In this document: positions 33,660-41,855 of the stretch, one piece after another
Numbering within the stretch: position 1 is the first letter of the stretch
How the letters are laid out: every line of letters begins with the position of its first letter
Assembly (NCBI RefSeq): GCF_020073815.1
Contig: NZ_JAIQZJ010000003.1
Location: forward strand, 248,001-312,000
Reading direction: 5' to 3'
Source of the DNA: Nocardioides mangrovi
GTDB lineage: Bacteria; Actinomycetota; Actinomycetes; Propionibacteriales; Nocardioidaceae
Length of the DNA: 64,000 bases
The notes under the pieces: model-generated
Seen by the model: only the letters and a program-made list of their open reading frames with translations
Databases searched by the model: none
Told to the model about the DNA's origin: nothing
Made by a program: the position numbers and the translations under genes

Positions 33660-34259
33660 ATGTCGTTCTTCAACCGCCAGAGCACCGAGCAGTTCGATGC
33701 GCCCACCGCCGCCGTCGAGGACATCTCCGGCGACTACACGATCGACCCGACGCACACCCGCCTCGGCTTCAGCACCCGCCACGCGATGGTGACCACCGTC
33801 CGCGGCCACTTCAGCGAGTTCTCGGGCACCGCGCACGTCGACACCGCGACCCCCGGCAACTCGAAGGTCAACCTGACCATCCAGACCGCCAGCATCGACA
33901 CCGGTGTCGCGGACCGCGACGGCCACCTCCGCTCCGCGGACTTCTTCGACGCCGACAACAACAAGGAGATCACCTTCTCCTCGACCAACGTCGAGCGCGA
34001 CGGCGAGGACTGGGTCATCACCGGCGACCTCGCCATCAAGGGCGAGACCAAGTCGGTCACCATCACCTTCGAGCCCACCGGCTCGGCGCGCGACCCGTTC
34101 GGCAACCTGCGGATCGGCTTCGAGGGTGGCACCACCATCAACCGCAAGGACTGGGGCCTGACCTGGAACGCCGCGCTCGAGACCGGCGGCGTTCTCGTCT
34201 CCGAGAAGATCAAGCTCGAGTTCGACATCTCCGCGATCCAGAACACCTCGGAGGCCTGA
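33660..34259 (+). CDS. YceI-family lipocalin-like protein
   Basis: The 199-residue product is a YceI-family beta-barrel, a group that binds isoprenoid-like lipids and is often induced by stress. The domain spans roughly residues 23-195: SGDYTIDPTHTRLGFSTRHA, the FSEFSGTAHVD strand, SADFFDADNNKEITFSST and INRKDWGLTWNAALETGG. The first ~22 residues form a polar extension without a signal peptide, so it is probably cytosolic. AGGGAG seven bases before ATG 33660 supports the start. A 15-bp-stem terminator follows, so it appears to be transcribed alone. Confidence 0.93.
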   Translation: MSFFNRQSTEQFDAPTAAVEDISGDYTIDPTHTRLGFSTRHAMVTTVRGHFSEFSGTAHVDTATPGNSKVNLTIQTASIDTGVADRDGHLRSADFFDADNNKEITFSSTNVERDGEDWVITGDLAIKGETKSVTITFEPTGSARDPFGNLRIGFEGGTTINRKDWGLTWNAALETGGVLVSEKIKLEFDISAIQNTSEA

Positions 34260-34280
34260 GCACCAGCTCACCTCCGTCTA

Positions 34281-34318
34281 CGACGACGGGCCCGGTCCCC
34301 CGGCCGGGCCCGTCGTCG
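34281..34318 (+). terminator. hairpin terminator after yceI
   Basis: A perfect 15-bp stem (34281-34295 with 34304-34318; CGACGACGGGCCCGG arm) closes an 8-base loop 21 bp after the yceI stop codon. Confidence 0.8.
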
Positions 34319-34399
34319 CGTCTCCAGGGGGTGCGGGTCGACCGGGCAACCGCCCGGGCATGACCCCGACCCGCTCCCGCTGGAAGCCTGGAAGCCGGG

Positions 34400-34585
34400 T
34401 CAGGCCGCAGGCGGCAGCGGTGCGCAGTCGCAGGACGAGGTCGCCCGGCGGCGGGCCCGGAACCGGTCGAGCCGGACCGGAGCGGCGGCACCGGGGTCGA
34501 GGCGGGAGGGTCGCGCGACGGCGCGACGGGCGGGTCGCCGCTCCTCGAGGGCGACCGGCAAGGAAGAGATGCTGGCGGCGGACAT
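34400..34585 (-). CDS. possible small Arg-rich protein, 61 residues
   Basis: In the otherwise empty 34.3-34.7 kb gap the minus strand encodes 61 residues (MSAASISSLPVALEERRPAR, then RAVARPSRLDPGAAAPVRLD). AAAGGGGA lies about seven bases before the ATG, a plausible Shine-Dalgarno site, and the 5' region is relatively AT-rich for this genome. It is basic, with two cysteines near the end, and has no known domain. The composition also resembles a random high-GC frame, so confidence is moderate. Confidence 0.4.
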   Translation of the reverse strand: MSAASISSLPVALEERRPARRAVARPSRLDPGAAAPVRLDRFRARRRATSSCDCAPLPPAA

Positions 34586-34621
34586 CCGTGTCCCCTTTGT
34601 TCGTGCGGGTGCGTGACGACG

Positions 34622-34641
34622 GCACGAGATCCGTCTCGTGC
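34622..34641. promoter_or_regulatory. inverted repeat between divergent small ORF and GNAT gene
   Basis: GCACGAGA (34622-34629) and TCTCGTGC (34634-34641) surround four bases. It could be an operator acting on either direction, or a hairpin in the leader of the minus-strand small gene. Confidence 0.45.
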
Positions 34642-34710
34642 ACTGTCCCGATCGGCGGCCGGCCGGGCGGGCTGAGCGGAAATCGCGAGCGTGCGGGGAC
34701 CGGTCCAGGC

Positions 34711-34716
34711 CACACT
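34711..34716 (+). promoter_or_regulatory. candidate leaderless -10 box of the GNAT gene
   Basis: CACACT lies six bases before ATG 34723. It fits the relaxed (T/C)AnnnT pattern seen at other starts here. Confidence 0.4.
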
Positions 34717-34722
34717 GCAGGC

Positions 34723-35625
34723 ATGAGCGACCTCGACCTGCCCTCCGGGCTGACCAGCCGACCGCTGGTGATGTCCGACGCCCGCGCCGTCTACGAGGTG
34801 ATGGCCGCCCAGGAGCAGCAGGACATCGGCGAGGTCGCGATCGAGGAGGCCGACATCGTCGGCGACTGGCAGCGACCGTCGTACGACGTCTCGGCCGGGA
34901 CGCTCGGCGTCTTCGACGGCGAGACCCTGGTCGCCTACGTCGAGCTGTCCGGCATGGACCGCGGCGACGCGGCCGTGCACCCCGACTACCGGGGCCGCGG
35001 CATCGGCACCGCGCTGGCGGGCTGGATGCAGGCCCGCGGCCGCGCGGTCGGCAGCACGGTCGTCGGGATGCCGGTGGCGCAGGGCTCGGACGGCGACCGG
35101 CTCCTCGAGCAGCTGGGCTACCGGGTCCGCTGGGAGAGCTGGGAGCTGGTGCTGCCCGAGGGCGCCTCCGTCCCCCACCGCGACCTGCCCGACGGCTACA
35201 CGCTCCGCGAGGCGACGCCGGAGGACTACGAGGCCTGCTGGACCGTGCTCGAGGACGCGTTCCTCGAGTGGTCGGTGCGTGACCGCGAGCCGTTCGCCGA
35301 CTTCCTGGCCCGCACGACGGAGCGGCCCGACTTCGCGCCGTGGCACCTCCGGCTGGTCACCGACCCGGACGGCGCGGTCGCCGGCGTGACCTACGTGCGG
35401 CTCTTCGAGACCCAGGGGTACGTCGACCGGATCGCCACGCGGCGCGACCAGCGCGGCCGGGGCATCGCGCAGGCGATGCTGGTCGACGCCTTCGCGGCGG
35501 CCCGCGACCACGGCGCCACGAGCTCGACCCTCAACACCGACTCGCGCACCGGCGCGCTCGGCCTCTACGAGAAGGTCGGGATGTCCGTCTTCCGCACCTG
35601 GGTCAACCGGGGCAAGGACCTCTAG
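34723..35625 (+). CDS. GNAT acetyltransferase with two tandem GNAT domains
   Basis: The 300-residue cytosolic protein holds two GCN5-related acetyltransferase folds. The first (residues ~1-145) has the acetyl-CoA loop VHPDYRGRGIGTALAGWM; the second (~155-300) has VDRIATRRDQRGRGIAQAML and ends with ALGLYEKVGMSVFRTW. Both keep the R/Q-x-x-G-x-G/A pattern, so both could bind acetyl-CoA. Tandem GNATs of this layout include mycothiol synthase, but the sequence does not show its specific signature, so the substrate is open. Confidence 0.88.
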   Translation: MSDLDLPSGLTSRPLVMSDARAVYEVMAAQEQQDIGEVAIEEADIVGDWQRPSYDVSAGTLGVFDGETLVAYVELSGMDRGDAAVHPDYRGRGIGTALAGWMQARGRAVGSTVVGMPVAQGSDGDRLLEQLGYRVRWESWELVLPEGASVPHRDLPDGYTLREATPEDYEACWTVLEDAFLEWSVRDREPFADFLARTTERPDFAPWHLRLVTDPDGAVAGVTYVRLFETQGYVDRIATRRDQRGRGIAQAMLVDAFAAARDHGATSSTLNTDSRTGALGLYEKVGMSVFRTWVNRGKDL

Positions 35626-35659
35626 AACAAGTTCCAGTTCTTCTGGTTGGGTGAGCGTC

Positions 35660-36625
35660 ATGCCGCGCACCCAGTTCGCCACCCGCTACGACCTCCGGGC
35701 CCCCGGCGCCGACCCCGCGACCCGCCAGGAGATCTTCGCCCGCGCGGTCGAGCAGGCGGCGTACGTCGACCAGCACGGCCAGGACGTGCTGATGATCTCC
35801 GAGCACCACGCCGCCGACGACGGCTACCTGCCCAGCCCGCTGCTGGTGGCCTCGGCGTTCGCGGCCGTCACCTCGCGCATCCCGATGACGGTCTCGGCGC
35901 TGCTGGTCAACCTCTACGAGCCGGTCCGGCTCGCCGAGGACATCGCCGTCCTCGACCTGCTCAGCAAGGGGCGGGTGAGCTACACCTTCGGGCTCGGCTA
36001 CCGCCCGGTCGAGTACGCGCTGTACGGCCGCGACTGGGCCCGGCGCGGCGCCGAGATCGAGGAGCGCATCGCGCGGGTGCTGGAGATCTGGTCGAGCGGC
36101 GAGACCACGCCCCCGCCGTACTCCCAGCCGCACCCCTTCCTCTTCTACGGCGGCGGCTCCCCCGCGGCCGCCCGCCGGGCGGGCCGCCTGGGCCTCAACT
36201 TCCAGCCGCAGCACGGCTCGGACGAGCTGAAGCGGATCTACGAGGAGGCCTGCCGCGAGGCGGGCCGCGACCCGGGCTTCGTGCTCCAGGCACCGGACGG
36301 CGGGCCGGCCAACGTCTTCTGCGCACGCGACCCCGAGGAGTTCTGGGAGCGCTACGGCCACCACCTGCTCGCCGACGCCGTCGCCTACCAGGAGTGGCAC
36401 GGCGAGGCCGGCTCCTACGTGGTCGACCACTCGCGCACCGTCGAGGAGATGCGCGCCGCCGGCGTGTACGTCGTGCTCACCGCCGACGACCTGGTCGACC
36501 GGTGCCGCGCCGGCGAGATCCGCCTGGTCACCAGCCACCCCGCCTGCGGCGGCCTCCCCGCCGACCCGTCCTGGGAGTCGCTGCGCCTCGTCTGCGAGAC
36601 CGTCCTCCCCGCCGTCCGCGGCTAG
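35660..36625 (+). CDS. luciferase-like (LLM) flavin-dependent monooxygenase
   Basis: The 321-residue protein is a TIM-barrel FMN or F420-dependent enzyme of the bacterial luciferase superfamily. It shows the SEHHAADDGYLPSPLLVA active-site region, SRIPMTVSALLVNLYEPVRL, EDIAVLDLLSKGRVSYTFGLGYRP with the cofactor-binding glycine, and FLFYGGGSPAAARRAGRLG. ATG 35660 is used with a weak GGTGAG before it; GTG 35651 would add three residues. The 3' end overlaps the stop of the convergent phosphatase gene by four bases. The oxidised substrate is unknown. Confidence 0.88.
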   Translation: MPRTQFATRYDLRAPGADPATRQEIFARAVEQAAYVDQHGQDVLMISEHHAADDGYLPSPLLVASAFAAVTSRIPMTVSALLVNLYEPVRLAEDIAVLDLLSKGRVSYTFGLGYRPVEYALYGRDWARRGAEIEERIARVLEIWSSGETTPPPYSQPHPFLFYGGGSPAAARRAGRLGLNFQPQHGSDELKRIYEEACREAGRDPGFVLQAPDGGPANVFCARDPEEFWERYGHHLLADAVAYQEWHGEAGSYVVDHSRTVEEMRAAGVYVVLTADDLVDRCRAGEIRLVTSHPACGGLPADPSWESLRLVCETVLPAVRG

Positions 36626-38049
36626 CGCACCCGGGCCGCGACCACAGTGACGTCGTCGCGCAGCCGGGTGTCCGCGAGGTCGGCGAGCTGGTCGACGAGC
36701 TCGGCGAGGGGCCGGTCCCACAGCTCGGCGGCGCGGTGGCGCAGCCGGGCGATGCCGGCGTCGAGGTCGTGGTCGCGCGACTCGACCACGCCGTCGGTGA
36801 CGAGGAGGACCGTGCTGCCGGACTCGACGCGGAGGCGCTCGGAGGTGCGCGACTGGTCGGCGACCACCCCGAGGGGCGGACCGCTGCCGAGGCCGGCGAC
36901 GACGGTGCCGCCGCCGGGGTGGACGACCACGACCGGGATGTGGCCGGCGTTCGAGAGCTCCACCGTGCCGGCGGCCGGGTCCACCAGGACGGCGGTCGCG
37001 GTGATGAACTGGTCGGCAGCGTCGCGGGCGACCAGCTCGTCGGCCGCCTCGAGCAGCGCCGCGGGCGCGGTCTCCAGGGTGAGCAGTCCCCGGATCCCGG
37101 CGCGCACGTGGATCATCGTCGTCGCCGCCCGGACCCCGCGACCCATCACGTCGCCGACCACCAGCAGCAGTCCGCCCGCGACGGTCGGCACGGCGTCGTA
37201 CCAGTCGCCGCCGATCTGCTCGAGGTCGTCGCCGCCGGGGGCGTAGCTGGCCGCGACCTCGACGCCGTCGAGCACCGGCAGCGGGCTCGCCGCCAGGCTG
37301 CGCTGGAGCTCCTCGGAGATCGCCGCGACCCGCCGCTCCAGGTCGATCCGCTCGGTCACGTCCTGGACGCACCCGATGGTGCCGGCGAAGGTCCCGCTCT
37401 CGTCGGTCAGCACCTTGCCGTGCGCCTCGATCCACGCGGGGCGTCCGTCGGGGCGGACGATGCGGTTGCGCAGGACGTACGACGAGGACTGCTCGATCGC
37501 GCGCTGCACGACGGCGATCGCCTCGTCCCGGTCGTCGGGGTGGATGCTGGCGACCCACGCCTCGTAGGTGCCGTCGAAGCTGTCCGGCTCGAGGCCGTAG
37601 ATGTGGTGGAGCTGCGGGTCCCAGACGTTGGTGCCGTCCAGTGCGTTCCAGTGCCACGTGCCGAGCTCGGCCGCCGCGTGCGCGAGCCGGAGCCGTTGGT
37701 CGTTGGCGGCCGCCTCGGCCTGCGCACGGCGGGTCTGCGTGATGTCCTCGAGCGAGATGATCGCGCCGACGACACCGTCGGCAGGGTCCCGGACCGGGGC
37801 CGCCGCAACCGCCGCGACCAGGTCGCCGTCACCGATCCGGACGTCGCCGCGCCAGGTGGTGCCGCCGAGGACCTCCTCGAGCGGCAGCGCGCCGAGCAGG
37901 TCCGCCACGGAGCCGCCCTCGAGGCCCGTCCGACCGAAGAGCGTCTCGGCCCGGTCGTTCGCGAACGTCACCGCGCCGTCTCGGCCGGTCGCGAGGACGG
38001 CGAGGCCGAGGGCGTCGAGGAGCCGGAGCTGGTCGGTGTAGCGGTGCAC
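36622..38049 (-). CDS. PAS-domain SpoIIE-type PP2C phosphatase
   Basis: The 475-residue signalling protein has two PAS domains (about 1-110, with LATGRDGAVTFANDRAETLF, and 125-240, with GTWHWNALDGTNVWDPQLHH) and a C-terminal PP2C-like serine phosphatase with the metal-binding motifs GGDWYDA, VGDVMGRGVRAA, VLLVTDGVVE and RDDVTVVA. Such proteins dephosphorylate anti-anti-sigma factors in partner-switching stress pathways. No anti-sigma partner is next to it. AAGGAGG six bases before GTG 38049 is a textbook ribosome-binding site and fixes the start. Confidence 0.9.
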   Translation of the reverse strand: MHRYTDQLRLLDALGLAVLATGRDGAVTFANDRAETLFGRTGLEGGSVADLLGALPLEEVLGGTTWRGDVRIGDGDLVAAVAAAPVRDPADGVVGAIISLEDITQTRRAQAEAAANDQRLRLAHAAAELGTWHWNALDGTNVWDPQLHHIYGLEPDSFDGTYEAWVASIHPDDRDEAIAVVQRAIEQSSSYVLRNRIVRPDGRPAWIEAHGKVLTDESGTFAGTIGCVQDVTERIDLERRVAAISEELQRSLAASPLPVLDGVEVAASYAPGGDDLEQIGGDWYDAVPTVAGGLLLVVGDVMGRGVRAATTMIHVRAGIRGLLTLETAPAALLEAADELVARDAADQFITATAVLVDPAAGTVELSNAGHIPVVVVHPGGGTVVAGLGSGPPLGVVADQSRTSERLRVESGSTVLLVTDGVVESRDHDLDAGIARLRHRAAELWDRPLAELVDQLADLADTRLRDDVTVVAARVR

Positions 38050-38055
38050 GGCGGG

Positions 38056-38062
38056 CCTCCTT
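38056..38062 (-). promoter_or_regulatory. strong Shine-Dalgarno site fixing the GTG start of the phosphatase
   Basis: The minus strand reads AAGGAGG with six bases to GTG 38049. A much longer open frame upstream is thereby excluded. Confidence 0.8.
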
Positions 38063-38120
38063 CCGGCGGCCGACGACCACCGGGTGGGGTCATCATGGCA
38101 GCGACGGCGGTGCCCGGAGG

Positions 38121-38708
38121 TCAAATGCGCACGGACGTGACCAAAGTGGTGACGCTCGGGCGGCGGGGCGTCGAGGAGAACCCGAACGACGGCGCCGGGT
38201 CCACCGGCGCGAGCACGCCGAGGTCGGCCCCGTCGAACCTCCCGACGATCCCGTCGACGCGGTGCACGTCGGTCGCGCCGTACCACTCCCGGCGCCCGGC
38301 GCCGGCCGTCCCACGCGTGCGGACGCCGCGCAGCGCCACGCGGGCGATCGGGTCGGTGACGGCGCACCAGGCCGGGCTCTCCGCGACCCGCGCCGGCACC
38401 AGGCGGACCAGCCGGCCGAGACCGGTGCGCGCCCCGACGTCGATGCTCAGGGTGAGCGACGGCGAGCTCAGGACCCAGCCGTCGAGCGCGATCGGCTCGA
38501 CCCGCACCTCGTCGAAGACGTACGTCGACGCCACGAAGTCGGCCACCTCGTCGGTCGGTGCGAGCAGCACCCGGTGGCCCGCCGCGGTCTCGACCATCGC
38601 GTCCGCGAAGGCGCCGTACGGCGAGGCGTCCCAGCGGCCGACGACCACCCGCACCCCGCTCGTCGTGCCGACGCCGGCGATCGCGCCGCGGTACCGGGTC
38701 GTCGTCAC
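38121..38708 (-). CDS. hypothetical protein
   Basis: The 195-residue product starts VTTTRYRGAIAGVGTTSGVR and continues with VVVGRWDASPYGAFADAM, ending in Arg/Ser-rich sequence. It has an alpha/beta look without signal peptide or membrane helix, and I cannot place it in a family with known function. The GTG start is supported by TACGGT seven bases upstream and by the beginning of even codon usage there. Confidence 0.75.
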   Translation of the reverse strand: MTTTRYRGAIAGVGTTSGVRVVVGRWDASPYGAFADAMVETAAGHRVLLAPTDEVADFVASTYVFDEVRVEPIALDGWVLSSPSLTLSIDVGARTGLGRLVRLVPARVAESPAWCAVTDPIARVALRGVRTRGTAGAGRREWYGATDVHRVDGIVGRFDGADLGVLAPVDPAPSFGFSSTPRRPSVTTLVTSVRI

Positions 38709-38715
38709 CCGGGCA

Positions 38716-38721
38716 ACCGTA
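38716..38721 (-). promoter_or_regulatory. leaderless -10 box of the hypothetical gene
   Basis: TACGGT on the minus strand is seven bases from GTG 38708 and decides the start. Confidence 0.55.
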
Positions 38722-38821
38722 GTCGGGGCGTAGCCCAGCTGGCCGATCGCCGTTAAACAGGATGGCCGTTCCGTCGGTGCTAGGGGGATCGACGGGGCGG
38801 CCTGCCCATGCCCCGGCCGTC

Positions 38822-40051
38822 CTAGCGGATCGGGGCGCCGGAGATCGAGCGGGCGATGACGAGCCGCTGGATCTCCGAGGTGCCCTCGAAGATCGTGTAG
38901 ATCTTGGCGTCGCGGGCCCAGCGCTCGACGGGGTACTCGCGGGTGAAGCCGTTGCCGCCGAGGATCTGCATCGCCTCGGTGGTCACCTTGACCGCGGTCT
39001 CGCCCGCGAAGAGCTTGGACATCGAGCCCTCGGCGCTCTCGAACTGCTTGCCCTGGCTGGCCATCCAGGCCGCGCGCCACACGAGCAGGCGGGAGGCCTC
39101 GATCGAGGTGGCCATGTCGGCGAGCTTGAAGGCGATCGCCTGGTTCTCGATGATCGGCTTGCCGAACTGCTCGCGGGTCTTCGCGTAGTCGAGCGCGACC
39201 TCGTACGCCGCGCGGGCGATGCCGATGGCCTGGGCGCCGACCGCCGGGCGGGTGCGCTCGAAGGTCGCCATCGACGCGTTGCCGCGGCCGCCGCTGCCCT
39301 CGCGGGCCCGGGCCAGCCGGGCGTCGAGCTTCTCCTTGCCGCCGAGCAGGCAGCGGCCGGGGACGCGGACCTGGTCGAGGACGACCTCGGCGGTGTGGGA
39401 GGCGCGGATGCCGTGCTTGTGGAACTTCTGGCCCTGGCTGAGGCCCTTGGTGCCGGGCGGGATCACGAAGCTGGCCTGACCGCGGGTGCGCAGGTCCGGG
39501 TCGACCACCGCGGTGACCACGTGGACGTCGGCGATGCCGCCGTTGGTGGCCCAGGTCTTGGTCCCGTTGATCACCCACTCGTCGTTCGCCTCGTCGTATG
39601 TCGCGCGGGTACGCATCGCGCCCACGTCGGAGCCGGCGTCGGGCTCGGAGGAGCAGAAGGCGCCGAGCTTGAGGTCGCCCGGGCTGCCGTACATCTGAGG
39701 GATCCACTCGCCGACCTGCTCGTCGGTGCCGTTCGCGCGTACGCCGGCGGCGGCCAGCGAGGTGCCGACGATCGAGAGGCCGATGCCGGCGTCGCCCCAG
39801 AAGAGCTCCTCCATGGTGATCGGGAAGCCGAGCCCGGTCGGGTCGAACGCCTGGGTGGCGACGAAGTCGAAGGAGTAGAGGCCGATCTTGGCCGCCTCCT
39901 CGACGACAGGCCAGGGGAACTCCTCCTTCTCGTCCCACTCGGCGGCGGCCGGCCGGACGACCTCGGCCGAGAACTGGTGGATCCAGTCGCGCAGCTCGCG
40001 GTGGTCGGGTCCGAGCTCGAAGGAGGGCGTCGGCGCAGTCGTGTCGCTCAC
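38822..40051 (-). CDS. acyl-CoA dehydrogenase
   Basis: The 409-residue flavoenzyme oxidises acyl-CoA to enoyl-CoA in fatty-acid or amino-acid catabolism, passing electrons to ETF. It has the FAD-binding AFCSSEPDAGSDVGAMRTRA region, WVINGTKTWATNGG, the ERTRPAVGAQAIGIARAAYE helix and the C-terminal catalytic glutamate in IYTIFEGTSEIQRL. The start GTG 40051 is preferred over ATG 40069, because TAACCT lies seven bases before it in the leaderless arrangement seen elsewhere. The acyl chain preference is not clear. Confidence 0.95.
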   Translation of the reverse strand: MSDTTAPTPSFELGPDHRELRDWIHQFSAEVVRPAAAEWDEKEEFPWPVVEEAAKIGLYSFDFVATQAFDPTGLGFPITMEELFWGDAGIGLSIVGTSLAAAGVRANGTDEQVGEWIPQMYGSPGDLKLGAFCSSEPDAGSDVGAMRTRATYDEANDEWVINGTKTWATNGGIADVHVVTAVVDPDLRTRGQASFVIPPGTKGLSQGQKFHKHGIRASHTAEVVLDQVRVPGRCLLGGKEKLDARLARAREGSGGRGNASMATFERTRPAVGAQAIGIARAAYEVALDYAKTREQFGKPIIENQAIAFKLADMATSIEASRLLVWRAAWMASQGKQFESAEGSMSKLFAGETAVKVTTEAMQILGGNGFTREYPVERWARDAKIYTIFEGTSEIQRLVIARSISGAPIR

Positions 40052-40058
40052 GGATCGC

Positions 40059-40064
40059 AGGTTA
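40059..40064 (-). promoter_or_regulatory. leaderless -10 box deciding the acyl-CoA dehydrogenase start
   Basis: TAACCT on the minus strand, seven bases before GTG 40051, lies inside the longer ATG-initiated frame and therefore argues for the shorter protein. Confidence 0.5.
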
Positions 40065-40142
40065 CCCATCGGTCACCGCGCGAATCACCCTCCGCCGACC
40101 GGTCCGGACCGGACTGTCGGTGGCCGCTGCCAGGCTCGCGCC

Positions 40143-40475
40143 ATGGCTCCCGTGCACCCCACCATCACCCGCTACTTCGAGCGCGGCGGCAGCAGCACGC
40201 CCGACGCCGACGGGCTCGCCGAGCTGTTCACCGACGACGCCGTGGTCGTCGACGACGGCACCACGTGGACCGGTCGCGACGGCGTGCGCGCCTGGAAGAC
40301 GCGGACCGCGAGCGAGTTCACCTACGCCACCACCGTGACCGGCGCGCGGGCTGACGGCGCGGCGATCGTCGTCACCGGCCACCTGGTCGGCGACTTCCCG
40401 GGTGGGGAGGTGGACCTGACCTACACCTTCACGCTCGCGGGCGACCTCATCGCACGGCTGGAGATCGCGGCCTGA
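40143..40475 (+). CDS. SnoaL/NTF2-like protein
   Basis: The 110-residue product has the small cone-shaped SnoaL/NTF2 fold: an N-terminal helix pair (ITRYFERGGSSTPDADGLAE), DDAVVVDDGTTWTGRDGVRA and three long strands ending DLTYTFTLAGDLIARLEI. Family members are polyketide cyclases, isomerases or dehydratases, or simple binding proteins. No catalytic residues can be assigned. It lies 24 bp upstream of a P450 gene on the same strand, but the P450 has its own promoter signals. Confidence 0.85.
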   Translation: MAPVHPTITRYFERGGSSTPDADGLAELFTDDAVVVDDGTTWTGRDGVRAWKTRTASEFTYATTVTGARADGAAIVVTGHLVGDFPGGEVDLTYTFTLAGDLIARLEIAA

Positions 40476-40476
40476 G

Positions 40477-40493
40477 AGAACGCGTTCTACCGT
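40477..40493 (+). promoter_or_regulatory. P450 promoter with perfect 12-bp palindrome
   Basis: AGAACGCGTTCT (40477-40488) abuts the leaderless -10 TACCGT (40488-40493), six bases before ATG 40500. The core AACnnGTT is the pattern bound by KstR-type TetR repressors of steroid catabolism, though the outermost T of that consensus is G here. Confidence 0.5.
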
Positions 40494-40499
40494 GGGGGC

Positions 40500-41846
40500 A
40501 TGGCGACCACGTCCCCGGTCCGCGAGCTCCCCCCGTCGCCGCGGGGGCTGCCCCTGATCGGCCGCAGCCTGGAGTACGCCCGCGACCCGATCGCCCTCTT
40601 CCGCAAGCAGTGGGAGTCGTACGGCGCGGTGTCGCCGATGAGCATGGTCGGCGGCGACCCCTGGGTGATGCTGCTCGGGCCGGACGCGTGCGAGGTCGCG
40701 CTGCGCAACGCCGACAAGGCCTTCGCCAACGGCCCGGCGTGGACCTACCTGGTCGGGCCGTTCTTCGGGCGGGGCCTGATGTTCCTCGACTTCGAGGAGC
40801 ACCACCTGCACCGCCGGATCATGCAGCAGGCCTTCACCCGCGACCGGCTCGCCGGGTACGTCGGCCCGATGCACGCGGCGGTCGCCGCCGGCCTGGCCGG
40901 CTGGCAGCCCCAGGACGGGTTCCAGGCCTACTGGGCGCTCAAGGACCTGACCCTCGGCATCGCGACCGAGACCTTCATGGGCGGGGCGGAGCACACCTCG
41001 GCCGAGGAGATGGCCCGGGTCAACCGGTCCTTCATCGCCTGCGTGCAGGCCGCGGCCGCGATCGTCCGCCACGACCTGCCCTTCACCCGCTGGCACCGCG
41101 GCATGCGGGGCCGCCGGGTGCTCGAGGACTTCGTGCGCGGCTACCTGCCCTCGCGCCGGGCCGCCGCGAGCGACGACCTGCTCTCGGTGCTGTGCCACAT
41201 CGAGTCCGACGAGGGCGAGCGCTTCACCGACGACGACGTCGTCAACCACGTGATCTTCCTGATGATGGCCGCCCACGACACCTCGACGTACACGCTCTCG
41301 GTGATGCTGGAGAAGCTCGGCCAGCACCAGGACTGGCAGGTCCGCTGCCGCGCCGAGGTCCTCCAGCTCGCCGCCCGGGTCGGCGACCGCCCGACGCTCT
41401 CCGACCTCGACGGGCTCACCTCGCTCGACCTGGTGATGAAGGAGTGCCTCCGGCTGCGCGCGCCCGTGCCGGTGGTGCTGCGCCGGACCGTCAAGGACAC
41501 CGTCGTGCTCGGCACCCGGGTCCCCGCCGACACCTACGTCACCGTGGCGCCGCAGTTCAGCCACCTGATGCCGGAGTACTGGACCGACCCGGAGGCCTTC
41601 GACCCCGAGCGGTTCGGCCCGGAGCGGCGCGAGGACCGGTCGCACCGCTACGCCTGGGAGCCGTTCGGCGGCGGGGTGCACAAGTGCCTCGGCATGTTCT
41701 TCGCCGGCGCCGAGGTCACCGCCTTCCTCTTCCGTTTCCTCCAGGACTTCGAGTGGACCGTCGACCCCGCGTACGTCGCGCCGCTCAACCACCACTCGCT
41801 GCCCTTCCCGAAGGACGGCCAGCCGATCGACCTGCGCCGCCGCTGA
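40500..41846 (+). CDS. cytochrome P450
   Basis: The 448-residue haem monooxygenase shows the I-helix oxygen-binding MMAAHDTST, the K-helix ExxR in KECLRLR, PERF and the haem-binding loop FGGGVHKCLG with the cysteine ligand. An N-terminal proline-rich SPRGLPLIGR without a membrane anchor marks it as soluble. The style is closer to CYP120/CYP136-type enzymes than to the short actinobacterial CYP105-like ones. No ferredoxin gene is adjacent. The upstream palindrome suggests control by a TetR-type repressor. The substrate is unknown. Confidence 0.95.
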   Translation: MATTSPVRELPPSPRGLPLIGRSLEYARDPIALFRKQWESYGAVSPMSMVGGDPWVMLLGPDACEVALRNADKAFANGPAWTYLVGPFFGRGLMFLDFEEHHLHRRIMQQAFTRDRLAGYVGPMHAAVAAGLAGWQPQDGFQAYWALKDLTLGIATETFMGGAEHTSAEEMARVNRSFIACVQAAAAIVRHDLPFTRWHRGMRGRRVLEDFVRGYLPSRRAAASDDLLSVLCHIESDEGERFTDDDVVNHVIFLMMAAHDTSTYTLSVMLEKLGQHQDWQVRCRAEVLQLAARVGDRPTLSDLDGLTSLDLVMKECLRLRAPVPVVLRRTVKDTVVLGTRVPADTYVTVAPQFSHLMPEYWTDPEAFDPERFGPERREDRSHRYAWEPFGGGVHKCLGMFFAGAEVTAFLFRFLQDFEWTVDPAYVAPLNHHSLPFPKDGQPIDLRRR

Positions 41847-41855
41847 CCCGCCCCG

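Noticed and set aside
35647..38733. A 1028-codon plus-strand open frame
   Set aside because: It overlaps the luciferase-like gene in another frame and the phosphatase gene antisense, and shows no domain.
40477..40493. Firm assignment of this P450 to the KstR regulon
   Set aside because: One consensus position differs, and no kstR gene or other sterol genes are in view, so it is kept only as a lead.
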